64,000 nucleotides of DNA from Montifringilla adamsi (lineage: Eukaryota > Chordata > Aves > Passeriformes > Passeridae): contig JAGGNK010006892.1 of assembly GCA_017590115.1 (NCBI GenBank), forward strand, positions 19,395,228 through 19,459,227, written 5' to 3'. Below are positions 49,036 through 63,200 of this stretch, piece after piece. The notes below the pieces were generated by a model. That model searched no databases and was not told where the DNA came from. It saw only the letters and a program-made list of their open reading frames with translations. Position 1 is the stretch's first letter; every line of letters starts with the position of its first letter. Position numbers and translations under genes: made by a program.

Positions 49036-52000
49036 ACTCCAATGCACCTGGTAAGAAGAGAATCAGACCTAAGGAAAGAGAAACATGACTACATATTGGT
49101 TTGCCATTTGTGAACTACTGAAAGACTATGATAAAAGTACATCTTCTTTCCTTTCCATCCTCTTGTCTTTAATTATCATGAGTCAGGATTTTTTGTTAAT
49201 CACCTCACAATATTTTCCTACTTGCAGAAGAACAAAACAAGATATGTCATGTGGAGGAAAATGTGGGAAGTGTGCATCCTTGGTTACTATGTGCTGTTTA
49301 GAGGACAGTGGCTCCTTACCCTGGTATCCCTTAGAAAGTAATACTAAAGCAGAAGAGGAAATAACAGGATCTACAAGATCAATGATGCAGTCTGATGCTA
49401 ATAAGTGCAATGCCAAATTTTATAATTAATTTCATTCTTCAGGAACTGACTGTAATGAAGCTTCTTGAAATTTGCTATACCCAAAATGGTATTGCTGTGA
49501 TTTTGTAGCTTCAAATAGTAGCTCAGACAGCCTAGATATAAACACATCAAGTAATATTTATAACTTTGGCAGTGGTCTTTATCTCTTTAGGGGTCTTTAG
49601 AGCTCTGGAATTTGTTTTCTATCACAGCTTAAATGGTCTGAGTGGGATGTTGTAAGTCTGGGTTACCACTAGAAGGGAAGAAAAGATCTGAGGTTTTCCA
49701 TTGCTTGTTTTCCTAACAGCAGACTCCAGTGAATTTCGTACTAATTCTGTGGTTGAAGTTATGTGAAAAGCACCAAGGGCATATGAGTAGGTGTCCTCTT
49801 TGACATCTAAGTAAACAAACAAATATTTTGGATAGAGAAAAATAAGAATCACTGTGAATGAGGACAAAATGTTCTAGCTTGTGCCCTGGCACTCTTTCCT
49901 TGTTTTTTATTTACATATACAATTTATCATAATTTTAAGGTAGCTTTAACAAGAATAAGTTATAAATTGGTTTCACTCTTTTCTGGTTTATCAAGAGATT
50001 GGCACCTATATGTTCATTTTAGCTTTCTGAAGCTGTGGGAAAGGATTGCTCTGCACTTTGCCAACAGCAGAGCACTGCTGGCTTTCATTAGTGGGGGCCA
50101 AATTCTTTCACTTTTGTTCACAGTGATTAATGCTGAAATAAATGGAACTTCTTGCAGTATTCACTGTGAAAAGACTCTAAGTATGCTCAGATACAGTACA
50201 GTAACAAAGTGTCTGCTGTTTGACTGTGCTCCTTCTCCTTCTTGCTAGAACAGGCATGGAGGGCATAGGGGGAAATTAAGCTTTAATTGTATTCATACAA
50301 AGGATGGTACTTTATTGTTATTATTAATAACAAACTGTGTCCTCAAACTGCTTGGAACCAAAAATGGAGTGGAGCTGAAGTACAATCTTTGCCCTCAGGA
50401 GGTTGTAAACGAAATATAAAACAGGACACTGATGGAGAGAAGACCTGATTGGGGTAGGAAGGGTAGAGTATGAGAGAGCAATAGAACAGTAGTGGCCAGA
50501 GTAGTAACTGCTGGAGTGCTTCTGGCACACCAGAATTAGTGTCTGGAAGCAGTGATACAAAGTGAGTCAGCAAGAGAGTCTCCAAGGAGGTTAATGTGTT
50601 ATCTTTGTATATTCAAAGGACCAACTTTCAAGAACGAGGGGCATTTTTAATAAAAGCACAAAATGTGTATTTGAAAACATAACGAGTAGTCAGCAAAAGC
50701 TGGGATCCTGTACACAAACAGGCTGTGCGAAGAAAGCTTTTAATATTGAACAGATAGGCGAGGCAAGGGAAGAGCCTTCAGACTTCAGTCAAGCAGCCTC
50801 TACTTGATGCACCATAAAGGCAGGATGGCCTGCAATGAGCAGTGATAGCAGAGAACTGCCAGGGTTGCATTTGGGATGCAATGCAGTAGACCAGATTGTG
50901 TCTATTAAGGCAGAGTAGATGGTAACAAAAGTGAAATGGTAAATGTGAATGAAAATTTTGTTCTATAGCAATCAAAAATTTTCACCTGGAAACCTCCTTT
51001 TGACAAAACCCATTGTTTCTTAAAGAATAAAAATTAGAGAAATCATATATTTTTCTGGAAAATAACTGGGGGTTTTTGGTTTAACACAGCAGGGTTTTCA
51101 CATTCTGGCCAGCTTTAACGTACACTTTTCTCTCCATCTTGCATTCTGCTTACATCTAGCTCTTGCAGGTTATTTTTTAAAAATCCCTCTACCTCTATAG
51201 TCTCTTGTACTTATACAGCCTAAATTGTCATAGGACAATATAAACTCCAGGCAAAGATCCTCTGTGACAGGCAGAAGGTTGCTCTGTTATGTGAGAACGG
51301 TGAAGAAGGGGACAGGGAGGCAGCTATGGTACAAATGAAGATTGGATGGACTGCTCTCTGAGTAAACAGGGCACTTCAATGGAACAGCAGACAACAAAGC
51401 TGATGCTTCAGATGAAATTCTGAAGAAATGCAGCCACAAGAGCCCTTGCACATTTCTCAGATAACAGACGAGAAGAAGGGACAAAACAAACCAAGTGCCA
51501 ATAAACTTTCACTTCCTTTCGTAAGATGCTCTGTGAACATCTTTAAAATATATTACATTGAAGATATGAAGTCTTGTGCTGAGCAAAGCCAGTCTCTGTA
51601 GAAATAGCCAATGCTTCAATGATTAAGCAACTGGGAAAATGGACTACATTTTATATGTGTAGATGTATTGGTTTTTTACTGGAGCTGAGCTTGAAATTTT
51701 GAAGTGATTAATGCCCTTGAATAAGTGAGCAGCTATGTTGAAACACAAAATGTCTCAGCACAGAATATTGGCCCTGTTCTTCTCATTTCAGCTACTGGTG
51801 TCTGATTTTCCCCCTCCTCTTCAGTCACTTAACAAAAATATATTGTTTAAAACTACATCTTTCTTTGCTCTCAAAGTGCTCATTTCCTTAATATTGTATT
51901 GGGACCTTGCCTAAGCCACGATTTTTAATTTTTTTTCCTAAACTTCCAACTGCTATTACCATCACAGTAGATATAATTGGAACATTTGTGTAAAAAAGCC

Positions 52001-55000
52001 TTGCCTTGCAGTCAATGGCAATTTAGCACACATCATAGCAGGATATTGGTTCAGAGACCTGGGAACTTTTTCTCTTTTTTTTTTTTTTTTATAACTCTCC
52101 TGGATTACACAGGAAAACATGATCAATCTTGACAGCAGATTCTAACAACAATGCAAGCAAATTGTTCCCCAAACGAATTTACTTGTGATAGCAAGAACTT
52201 TTTTTTCAGATACACAAATACTTCTCTGCACACACACCTTTTGAGTAATCAGGCTACTGACTGATGGCAGCATATTGCCAAGTATCAGTATATTGCAACC
52301 TTCATCACTGGCCACACACCTACTATTTAAATTTATTCAATTTATTTAAATTATTTAAATTATATCTACATTTGGTACAATTAAAAAGAAATGGCACTCA
52401 TGTTTTTGGCCAGTGAATAAAGAGTGTTGTGGCCAGTTGCAATAGGGGATAGAATTTCAGGTAGGAAGATTATAATGGCCAGAATCAAAATTTGGCTGGG
52501 GCCCAAGCCAATCCCTATTAACCTAAACTGTTCTACAGGATCTTGAATCACTAAAGCTGATTTTAAATTTCTTCTTGATTCCACAATAAAGAAGGGCTAA
52601 TTGTCTGTCCACAGTATTGTCTGAGTCTCATTTGAAGTGAAGGCTGGTGACGATTCGATTGTAAGCATCATTTCCCACAGCTCCATTGGGAAGGTTTCCC
52701 AGCCGCCTCAGAGCCTGTCTAAGCCCACTCCATCACCCAGCTCTGGCATTACAGAACTCTGTTCCAGCAGGCTGAGTGGTACAGCCATTCCTGGGAGTAT
52801 AAAGGAGCTTAAGCTTATGAAGAATGCCTGTTTCATGACATTTAGCATATCTGGGTATTCCCACTGAGAAGCAGGATATTCATGCTGTGAAGAAGGGGCT
52901 GGACTAGGTGGATCTGCAGCTCTTTCTGTCCGAAAATGTCCTTGTTTCTGTGAGAACATTTTGGTAGTGTCAGGCAGCACCTGTATTCCATTAACTCCAA
53001 AAGCATTTCAGTGTTTACAGTAACCAGGAAATGTCCATGTCTGTGTTATATTAACAAGTCAGCAGTAACAACTGCAGTTTCAGTTTTTAGAGCTATGCAG
53101 AGAAAAGTTTACTTTGAGTTTCTGAGGGTTTTACTTCCTTTGGTTGAAAAACAAAGAGGCCTGTAGTACTGCCCATGAAACCATTACAGAAAGCTTTGGG
53201 GAAAAAAGTTACCAAATGATGTCCAATAGTGCTTCAGTAATAGCTTCATATAATCAGGTAGGCAAAAACATAGCTATGAATTGCAAGTCTAAAAAGTACT
53301 TGTGACAACAAATTTCTAGGTCCTTCACCTTAGTATTTTTTGCTTGTACTCTTCCTGCCTACTGCATGTAAGGGGGTTTGCATAATGGCATAGTTTTATT
53401 CAAGATTCATTAGGCTGGAAACAAAACTGTTATATTTTTATGTGGAGTATACTGCATATGCTCAGAGAGGTAAGCCATAAGGTGCCACTGCATAGTAGGC
53501 AGCAGACATTATAGGAGCAGTGATGTGGTGCTGGAGAGTCTATGTAAAAGAACTCACCTGTGAGAAATTAAAGCAAAACTTTTTGTAGTCTTCCAAATAG
53601 GCTCCAATTTCTGCATGCAAGAGGCAAAAAATCTTAACTATGCACTCATGCACTTTTCACATAACTGAATTTTAATGCTGACATTAAATTACTAATATAT
53701 AAATAGTAACATTAAAGACCATGGGAGAAAGCTTGAAAATATACTTTTCTCTTTTGGATTGAAAATGGTACATTTTAAAGCAACTTAATTCCCAAGAAAG
53801 GCAGTAGCAGGGAGTGCTCTGCAGTTGGCCAAGTGTACCAAAGGTGGAGAGAGCTTGAGGAGGTGTTTCGCCATCACCTGCTGCTGTGTAGACTGATGTG
53901 ACCAGAATGATGACAGAGATCACAGCCACAGCTCTCTACTGAGTGTGCCACCCCTTGCCTGCCAGAGAGCACCATCTTTTATATTTATAATTACTTGAAA
54001 AGTTAATTCCAGAAAGAACAAAGGAGTCTTCAGCTCCCCCTGAAACACTGTATTCAGCTGGCCTGATGCCCCTCTTATTAACAGACTCTTTTTAAGACTC
54101 CACCAAGACATTTCTCCTTGACTTTATTTAAATGCTGTGCAAATGCAGGAGATATGCATTCAGGACTGTTCCAGGAGGCAAGAAAAGGTTGTTACTTTGC
54201 TTGTATGTATTGCTGGTTCCAAAGTTCATTTTTTCAGTATTGCAATGACTTCTAGTGAAATCAGTTCCTACAGATGATGTTGGAACACCTTTACAGTGCT
54301 TCAGGTACAGCTGTTGCTCATCTTGTTTACTTATGCTACTATCATGCAGATTCATTCCAACACCTTCTTGTCATTTTGGGCTGACAAAAATCTGTTCAAC
54401 AGTAATTACTTGAGATTGTTCTACATTTCAGGGAATATTTTTGACTCATTTACATTACAAAACCCCATGCAAATTGCTAGCAGAATAGGTGCTAAAGGGA
54501 TTATAACTCAGCAGGATCTTACCACTGTGATAGCTTTTGAGATAGAAGATCAGTTAATTTACCTGACAGAGAACATTTATATTAAGTAATCCTTGGTTTG
54601 ATCAAATTTATCAGATACATACTTTCAGAGTTCAGGCCTTAAAAATATGTGACTGTCAATGCCAAAGGCAAAAAAAGGTGTCAGAAGTAAATATGGAAAC
54701 CAAAAACCAGTCTAGTTCTGACTCATACTGGAGGTTATTCCCTATTTCTATTCTGAAATGTTGCTAAATAGTTTTAAAATGATTTAAAGTACTTCACTAC
54801 TGCCAGTCAAGTAATAAAGAAAACTGTTTCATCTGGAAAACATTATCCTTCTTTAGGACTTAAGTAGATTTGGGGTTATCCACCTCTTTCCTGTCCTATA
54901 GCTTATCTTTTATAGCTGGGCAAGATAAATGCAAAATAGTTTGTATGTACCACTAGGAAGTAGCAATAGGCTCTTACTTTGCTTTGCACAAGTATAAATT

Positions 55001-56947
55001 ACCCTTTTAATGCAGAATTGATGAAACTTAGGGTCTTTTCAATAATCATCAGGGACAGCCTCCATTCCTAAAAGAAGTACTCTAATCATTCTTAAAAAAA
55101 CCCCAACAAACCAACACCGCAATTTAGACCAAACACTCGTGACGGTCTCACATTAATGGTGAAGTTATTCATTTGATGAAGTAATTGCAAAAATTGCCAT
55201 ATCCTTCACTGGAAAATTTCATCTAGAACGGGTCTCTCACCATGCTTCTTAGGAATACGTGAATATAAAGCCCTCCACTTCTTGTAAGTTTCATGATCCT
55301 CATTAGTTGGGGAAAAATGTTCCAGCACAGAGAGTGTGCTGCTGCTTCTGTATCTTGCATACATTGGATATCCCCATGACTTAAAGGTGAATAGGAATTT
55401 AATGCCACATTTCTTCTTGGGGCAAGTAAAATGATTCTATCTTCCCTGCTTACCATCCTTTGCTGACTTCTCTGAATGTTCCTTTTTGTAGACATTTTTG
55501 TAATGTTGATGATGCTGGGCATCACTGTAATATAGTTCCCTGAATTTACATGATTGCACTATAATAATATCAATGCTGGTTTTGATAGTTGTATAAATCA
55601 ATGTTTTATTTGCTCTCACAACTAGTGCTGCAAATTGAACAGCTGTTTTCACTGAGCAGTTTTAATTAAGCTGTTCATAATGCTGCGTAGATATTTTTCT
55701 GAGTTGGTAACACTTTGTTAAGTATGCAGTATCAGTGAACACTTCAAATCATTCCTGAACATTACCTCACACTTAGGTAAATTGAAATCCCATCTTCACT
55801 GAGGTTGTCAAATCACCTTGTTTTGGTGATTTGAATTGGTTTTCAGAAATCTTTCTAATTCTCAGGACTCTAGGAAATCTTGAATTTGCTATAGATTTTG
55901 CCATCTGTCCACTCACTTGTCAAGATAATGAAGCTTTAAATGATACTTGCCCTAGTAAAATCCTTTGGGCAACCTATTATTAGCCTCTCTTTATTCTGAA
56001 AACTGACAAGTTCAATTCATGTGTCTTTGGATCTTTTATGAAGTTTATGTTCTATGACCAAAATTTCCTTCCCACACTGATTTCTCATATTTTTTCATCT
56101 CTGTTTTGAATATCTCTGGAATATTAGTTTGGAAAGCCAAGATAAGTTTTATCTCTTCCTGTTTTTCTGTGCAAAAGCAGTTGCTTTTTTCTTTTTACAA
56201 ACCCATACTGGATCCTACATCTGTATTCTCATTTGGGAATGTTATAGATTGCTTTGTTGTTTTCAGAAACATATGATAATTAATGTGGGAAGCAGTAATT
56301 ATTTTTGTTGCCCACAATGACTTTTTTCAGCTTTAAAAATGGGTATCATTTATCTCCCTTGGACAGCTGAACCTGATGAATGCATTCCAGCACTTCCACG
56401 TTTAGCTCCATTTCTGACAGTGGAAATTTCTTTGTCTCTTATTTTCAAAAAAGATTCCAGAATTTACTCACATCCAACCATTAAGTCTGTTAAGGAAAGG
56501 GCATTAAGGAAATACTCTGTCCAGGCACAAAAATTTCATGGTTTTATAAACTGTGCCCCTAAGTCTTAGAGTTTAAGTCCCTTTCCGATTTTCAGAAGTG
56601 GTTACAAATTGTCGTCTGGGATTATAAAAAGAAATCTGGAATTTCAGCTTTTAGTCCTCAGTTTTTAAACCTTGCTTGTTGTTACCCAGAAAGGTGGCTA
56701 ATCCCCAGCCAGTCAAGAAGACATAACCCACGAGTGATGCAATGATAGACCATGACATGTTCATTAACCAGCAGAAAGAAAAACAAGAACTTGTTTTGAT
56801 TGTAAGGGTGGAGAAGAAGTATAATACATGGGTTTAGAGATCTTGCAGAGGCATTTGCCCATTTCACTGAGAACCACAGAGGAGTAAGATGCTCTGGACA
56901 ACACAGAGGTATGGAATAGAGGCAACAGGAAAGGCAGAAGGAAGAAA

Positions 56948-56969
56948 GGGAAGGAAGGAAGGAAGGAAT
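56948..56969. repeat. (GGAA)n repeat in a purine-rich stretch
   Basis: Five GGAA units in a wider G/A-rich stretch (about 56,935-56,970). ETS-family factors bind GGAA, but no function is claimed. Confidence 0.85.
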
Positions 56970-59900
56970 TTAAGGCATCATGAGCAGGAGAGTAATCAGA
57001 CACTAAAATGGTTGTGACTGTAAGAAGAAACTAAATAGTAGTAAGGAGGAAAACAAAACCTTGATTTTTCAAAGAAGGAAATGTAGAGAAAGGGAACAGA
57101 TACAGGGGAGTCCCGAAGACTATCACAGAAAAAAACCAGTAGGTGGGATTTGGGCATAGTGTAGAGAAGTGAGCAGAGCAATGAACAAAGTGCTCTGCAT
57201 GGAATGATCTCTGTTTGCACTACTAGTCCTCGTTAACAAAATTAACCAAGTTAAATTTAGAATGCTTGGGTTTGCACTTCATTCATTTTAACTTCACCTG
57301 TGAAACAGAAATGTTAATAAAATTTCAAGAGCAAGAGATTTCCCTTCCTTGAATTTCCTTCCTTTGGACACCCACTGTTAAAAGAGAATTGAGGGAGGTT
57401 GGAAGGGGGTTGGAAACACATGTCCTTGAGAGGACATTTCATTCCATCCCAAACCAGCTGCCTAGAAGAGGTGCTACAGTAGGTTTATGAAGCAGGACTT
57501 GATCTAGCTGAAAAAGATGTTAGAATTTGAAAATGCATCACTACTCCCAGTTACAGAAGAGGTTCTTAGAAAGCCATCTTGGACTGGAGGTATCAGTTTG
57601 ATCTCACATTTCCTGTTTCAGTGGAATTCTAGTAATATTTCAGTATTCAACCCTTTTAGACTCATTTGAAAATCTCAGGTTGAGTATGCTTCAGTTTCAC
57701 TCTAGTCTTTTCAAAGTCTCTAATAGATCTAAAAGCAAATTCGTCATCATTCTCAATAGAATTTGTGTTCTGAAAGCCTGTAACTTGTTTCTTCCTTTGT
57801 TGCTTTTTAACATTGGCTGTGGTTTGATGTGGAGATGTAGGAATTGTTTTGCTGTGGAATAACAACTTTCCTCTTGCAGCACCAGCTGTAAAACATGAAC
57901 ACCTTGTTGGATCACACTCCGAAATCTGAAATGGGCATCCTGCCAAAGCTCAGGGCTTCCTTTTTGTTTTGACTGTTGCAATGTTCTTGTTTCTGTTAGT
58001 ATCACGTTCCTACCACTTGTGCTTTTCAGACACCTAAGCCAAATTCAGTGCAACTCCACTGAGCTCACTGAAGCTGCAACAGAAGTGAATTTGTCTCAGT
58101 ACGTCTGTAAATTAACCAGTCATTTAAGCTGGAGAGTGACATTGATAAGCAATAACAGCAGACGAGTGGTGAAAGGAAGATATCTCCTAGTTAGTTTTGG
58201 ACAGTTGACACTAACTCCGTTGTCAGATAAGTCTTACTGACTGTGGGAAAAGCTGAGTGGGAAAAGTCACACTCGCCGCCTGCTAACCGTAGGAGGAAAA
58301 CAGATCTGGAATGCAGAGGAAATCTTGACATTATCTGTTCCCCCAACCCCTACCAGCCAGGCAATCAAAATAACTAGCTGAATATCAGCTGCCTCTGTTC
58401 CTGGCCCAAATAAAGGTGCTTTCTTGACAGAGCTTTTGCTCACAGGAGAGGAGGCAAAGAGAAGGAGTCTGAAGTGGGTGTGGGGAGTGCTTCTTGCCAA
58501 AACCCAGGAGCAGCTTCTCTGTGACATCTAAAAGAATACTGATGACATAAGCCTAGTGCTGTAAAGGGAGGAGGCTCTGCCATTTCCAAAGGACAGCAAT
58601 TCATGTCTGACAGCCCTGCAGCCCAGAACTCCAGTACTCCATCACTCCACTTGGCCTCCATGGACATTGCCAAGGACAGTGTGCCAGACTCTGCTAAATG
58701 AAGGATCAAACCCAAGGGAACAAAACCATTGGAAAGAACTTTTCTCTTCCCATCCAAATTGTGTCGTTTAAGAATAAAGTGTAGCTGTTTCAAATGAACA
58801 CCTGCAAAGTAAATTTATTTCCTTCTGAGCTCTCACAAGACACAGGGTTTATCAAGACCTAAGGAAGCACAGTATACTGTACTTATATCAATGTATCATA
58901 TATACATCTCAGCAAATTAGAGACACTCTCATATACTTCTGTGTACACTCACTTACCTATGTGTAGCTTAATATTCTGGATATCATCCCTACAAGGTTGT
59001 TGTTATACTTAAAAAAATCAAGAAATATGGGGTCATAGAAGAGGATCACAGCAACAAAGGCAACAAATGAAAAGGTGCACTTTAAACTATGCTACTGAAT
59101 ATATTGAGTTCTCCAATGCATCATCCAGCCATTGAGTGTACTGCATCCATTCTGTCTGTCTTATAAATAGGTAGAAATATAAAACAGAAGTTTATTTTAA
59201 CTTTGGAAACTCATCTTACCTGAGAGTCCAGAGAGCTGTAAATTGAAGAGTTTGACCATGTGTTGGTCAGCAGACAAGAAAAGTGTGTGAAAATAAGGGC
59301 TAACTTTATGTGCTATATGTTTATCAAACAAACAGATCTCAATATCAGTAGTCTGCTAGTGATGTGCTATGGCCTTATACCTGCTTTGCCTCAAAGAGCC
59401 TGGAAATCAAAATTTGTGGCTTCTTTCAATGGAGTCCTGGCATGGACAGTAAGGCAGCTACTTCTGGGGAAGGCTGGAAAGAAGACCAATTGGTTGGGGG
59501 ATGTTATAATTATTTTCTTTCCATGTTACTTCTTTACTGCTTTGGGAAGCAGGCACAGAAGAAACAATTCTCTGAATCTCTCCCTCCTATTTTGTACCAC
59601 AGACACTTCTGTCTTTCTTTGACAGAAGTGAATCACCAACATCCCACAGACAGTAATTCTCTGATTTTTCTGCACTAAGAAGCCTTGAGCTGCAGCTGGC
59701 TGAGCCAGTGCTGACCACTCAGGTGTTTTTGGGCATGCACGAGCAGGTACAGAGGCTCTCCATACAGCCACAGTGCTACTGTATGCCCTTCCTGGAGCCA
59801 AGCTTAGCATGAATAAATGACACAGCAAAGAGCACCTGGCAGGATGGGGACTGTAACCTGGACGCCAACGAGTTCATGGACCAACATGCATAAAAATAAT

Positions 59901-59994
59901 CTCCTGAGAAATTATTTGAATGCTGAATTAGAAACAAATGTAAATGTTTTAAGCTACCTTTTCATATGAAAACTGTCGATGATAATGTAAGGCT

Positions 59995-60110
59995 ATAAGG
60001 TTTGTGAGGGAAGGACTTTGTTCTGCCTGTACAGTGCTCACAAGGATTGGGCCTGAGGCCAATAGTCACTACCTCAGTTCAAAAACTTTAAAAATAATAA
60101 ATGACCTTAT
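59995..60110 (+). mobile_element. Ancient amniote retroposon tail (L3/AmnSINE-like)
   Basis: GAGGGAAGGACTTTGTTCTG, CTGTACAGTGCTCACAAGGA and TTGGGCCTGAGGCC, ending in AAATAATAAATGA, resembles an old 3' tail found in many reptile genomes (gcagggactttgttctg ... gtacagtgcctagcacaatgggg ... aataataaa). The exact family cannot be named by eye. Confidence 0.35.
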
Positions 60111-60188
60111 TAGTAATCCACGTAAGCAGCATTTTTAAGAGTTTCCTGAAAGAACTACATACATTTTATGAAATATAATATTTCCCAT

Positions 60189-60208
60189 TATATATATATA
60201 TATATATG
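60189..60208. repeat. (TA)n microsatellite
   Basis: A short pure alternating TA tract of about 10 units. Confidence 0.9.
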
Positions 60209-63200
60209 AGTCTCCCATTTCCTCAGCTATTTGATTCAGAAATACATGAAGAGTAGAGGCTATATATTTTTCTTTACAGATACAAATAATTTTATCTACA
60301 GCTAAAAATGCATCATTAAGAGACGAAGTATAATCCCAAAAAGTTACTGGCAGAGAGTTTCGCTCTACAAAGAAAAATCCCTCATTTTCTACAGGATATA
60401 TCTGCAAGATTCTGTGCTAGAATCAGTTGACTTCTCAGAGTTAAGTCATAGAAAACAGTGTCTTTGGAAACCAAGAAATATTCCAGGGTAGGTATATATC
60501 CAAGATAAATAAATATAAAATAAAAACCTACAGCCATTACCTTCCCAAATCTATGTCAAAAGCCTACACTTCATGAAGGCTGGAATAGCAGATTCAGATT
60601 CATTTAATTATACCCACTTGTAAAGCAACCTCTTGGCCATCTGTTTTCTTGAACTTGCCTTTCCAATTGCTCTGCCTTCATAAAGACACAGAGCCAAGAT
60701 CACAACTGACAGATGCCATTGTATGCAATGGAATGATATATGGGATGGCTTTGGTATATCTTTTGCATTCATATGCAGCCTCAGTCTCTTCCTCTGGCTG
60801 CATTTCTGTGGTGGCTTGATAGCATGGTGGAATTTACTAATTTGTTTAAGGCTTGTGCTGAGCACTCAATAAATACCAGCATCTATATGTGCATTTCTGT
60901 CATAGCAACTTGCTGGCCTGGGTGGAATCTAATACAGAGAACAGGAAGGGCAGAGACTGGATGGTTTTCAGCTGAGAAGCCTTCTAAAAAGGCTCCTGTT
61001 TCTTAGTAGTTGACATCAACACTACATAGCTCTTTGTCCTCCTCTAGTGGTCCCATTATATTTAGGGAGAGGCTTATCCAGTGATTACTTCCTTCCAATT
61101 AATGCAGTCATTACTCCGCTGCAAGCTGTTGAGGCTCATGCATGGAGGTCCTGCACTCGATTCTGGCATGAGCCACAGTTCCATGGTGCTCATGGAAGTG
61201 GAAGGAAGAGCCTCTGCTCACAGCCAGTCACAGCTACACAGATGCTGTGTGTCCTTGAGCCATGGCCATCTCCTCTGAGCAGAGGCTGCACCACGGCAGG
61301 TTGCTCAATAGCAGGAAACAGTGGCATGGTCTGACTGCAGCCCCACAAAAGGTCCTGTGTTGCAAAAGCCAGAAGCTGACTGCTTTGTTTGATTGCTTTA
61401 TTGTCCCAAATACTCTGCAGCGTGTTCCAGCTAGAAGCTTTTCTCTGTGTTTTCCTGCCTGACTTGCAAACAAAGAATCAGCACAAAATCCATCTTATGT
61501 GCTGACCTGATCAGAGAGATGATGCATGTCACTCTGATACAGCAGAAAACCTTAAACATTAATCCTTAGGAAGTGATACTAAAGAGTTAAATAACAAAAG
61601 ATGAACCTAAAGAATTGTTGCAATGGAAATGTTTTCTAATGGGAAACACTAAAGCTGTTGGAACTGCTACCCATTAGAAATGCTTTCTGTGAAGACAAAA
61701 GGTTCATACCATATAGATTATTCTTTGTTTGTGTGTGTCTCAGAGCTTTCATGCTTAGTTAGCATAATAAAAAGCTAAAGATTTATTTTGCTGCTTGTGT
61801 ACTTTAACATTGGTTAAAAGTTGTCTAACCTTCAAACTTTCGCAGTTATGTCTTGCACAGGAAATAAAACACAAGGCTATAGCTTGCATTGTGGCTATCA
61901 GAGAAATCTGAGGGAAAGGTCTAATTGAAACAGAAAACAAAGATACTTTTAAATTATTATTATTCAGTGAAAATTTTCCAGGCATTTGTTGCTTTTGGAA
62001 TAAAGGTTAAATGGCAAAATGTTGTCTCTGCCATGACTCTTGGAAGCCCCCAGTTTAAAACAAGTTGGCTGCTCAGGAGCAAGGGAGCTGAATATGGCTG
62101 CCTGTCTGCAACCTTCGTCAGGCAATTCTTCAGTCACGGAAAAAAATTACTCGAGAATTCTGTGTCTCCATGAACTTAGTTGCTGGAAACTAACACCACC
62201 TAATTCCAACAGAGACAAAACTTTAGAGCAATTTATCAATCTGAATTAAATCACCTTTTACAGCAAGGTTTCTGTCACATTTTTAGAGTTGTTACAAACC
62301 CAAGCTCATATACCAGCTGCTTAGTGTTCAGCTCTCCTTAGGAGTCCAAGCTGTAACCAAACTGAGTTAGGAAAAGTATTTATAACATCTTCATTCTGAA
62401 ACGATCTATATTTTGTACAATTATGAACTAGATATAATTTTTAATATTTATCATCTCTATTTTCAGTATTTTTCTCTTATTTAAAATGTTGACTAAAAAT
62501 CAAAGTCACAGAAAGAACCATGGAGCATAGAAATAGAGAAAGATACTTAGAATGACATTGAGTAGTTGCATGTGTATAAAGTGTTTTTATACATTGCTAC
62601 TTTATTGTTTTAGGAATGTCTTATATAAAATTCAGAGTACTTCTTAATGAATCAAGCTTTTGTCTATAATTCACATACTAGAACAGTAAATGCATAAATT
62701 TCTAATCTATACCTGGCTGTTTTGTGGGGTTTTTTGAGAAACAGCAATATCTCATTTTCCTCTTACTTTTGAAAGCAGAATATCCCAGTGCCCTCAACTA
62801 CTCCAATACATCAGTAAGAGCTGACTAGCAAACATTTGCCTTTTTAGAAGAACAAAGAAGGGCTTTGTTCTATCATTTCTCATTATGAAAGGAAGATGCA
62901 ATCTCACTGCCTAATTTGAAGAAGCCAAACTGGCATTGCAAAAAAGTTAGAACTGGAGCCAAATGAAATGGCCCTCTGATGCACTGACTGCAGGACAAGC
63001 ACCAACTCTACCTACTTCTAATCTGAGCAACACAGAGCACAATGAGTTAAGAGGCCAAGGCCACCAAACAGCTGGGTTTATTCGGTAGTTTACTTTCACT
63101 CTTTAGGAAAACAGCCTGTTCATTTTTCAGTCCAAAGTAAGCACCTCCACTTTGTGCTGGAAACATGTCAAAGTGACCCTGCTCTGCTTTCTAGTAAGTG

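Noticed and set aside
52888..52955. GAAGGGGCTGGACTAGGTGG, resembling the start of a CR1 3' terminus
   Set aside because: The following CTTCCAACC and ATTCTGTG blocks are missing, so the similarity is too short to call.
57662..58005. Two overlapping open minus-strand frames with charged residues (ENDDEFAFRSIRDFEK)
   Set aside because: Two frames are open at once, no homologue comes to mind and no clear splice sites bound them. Kept only as a chance frame.
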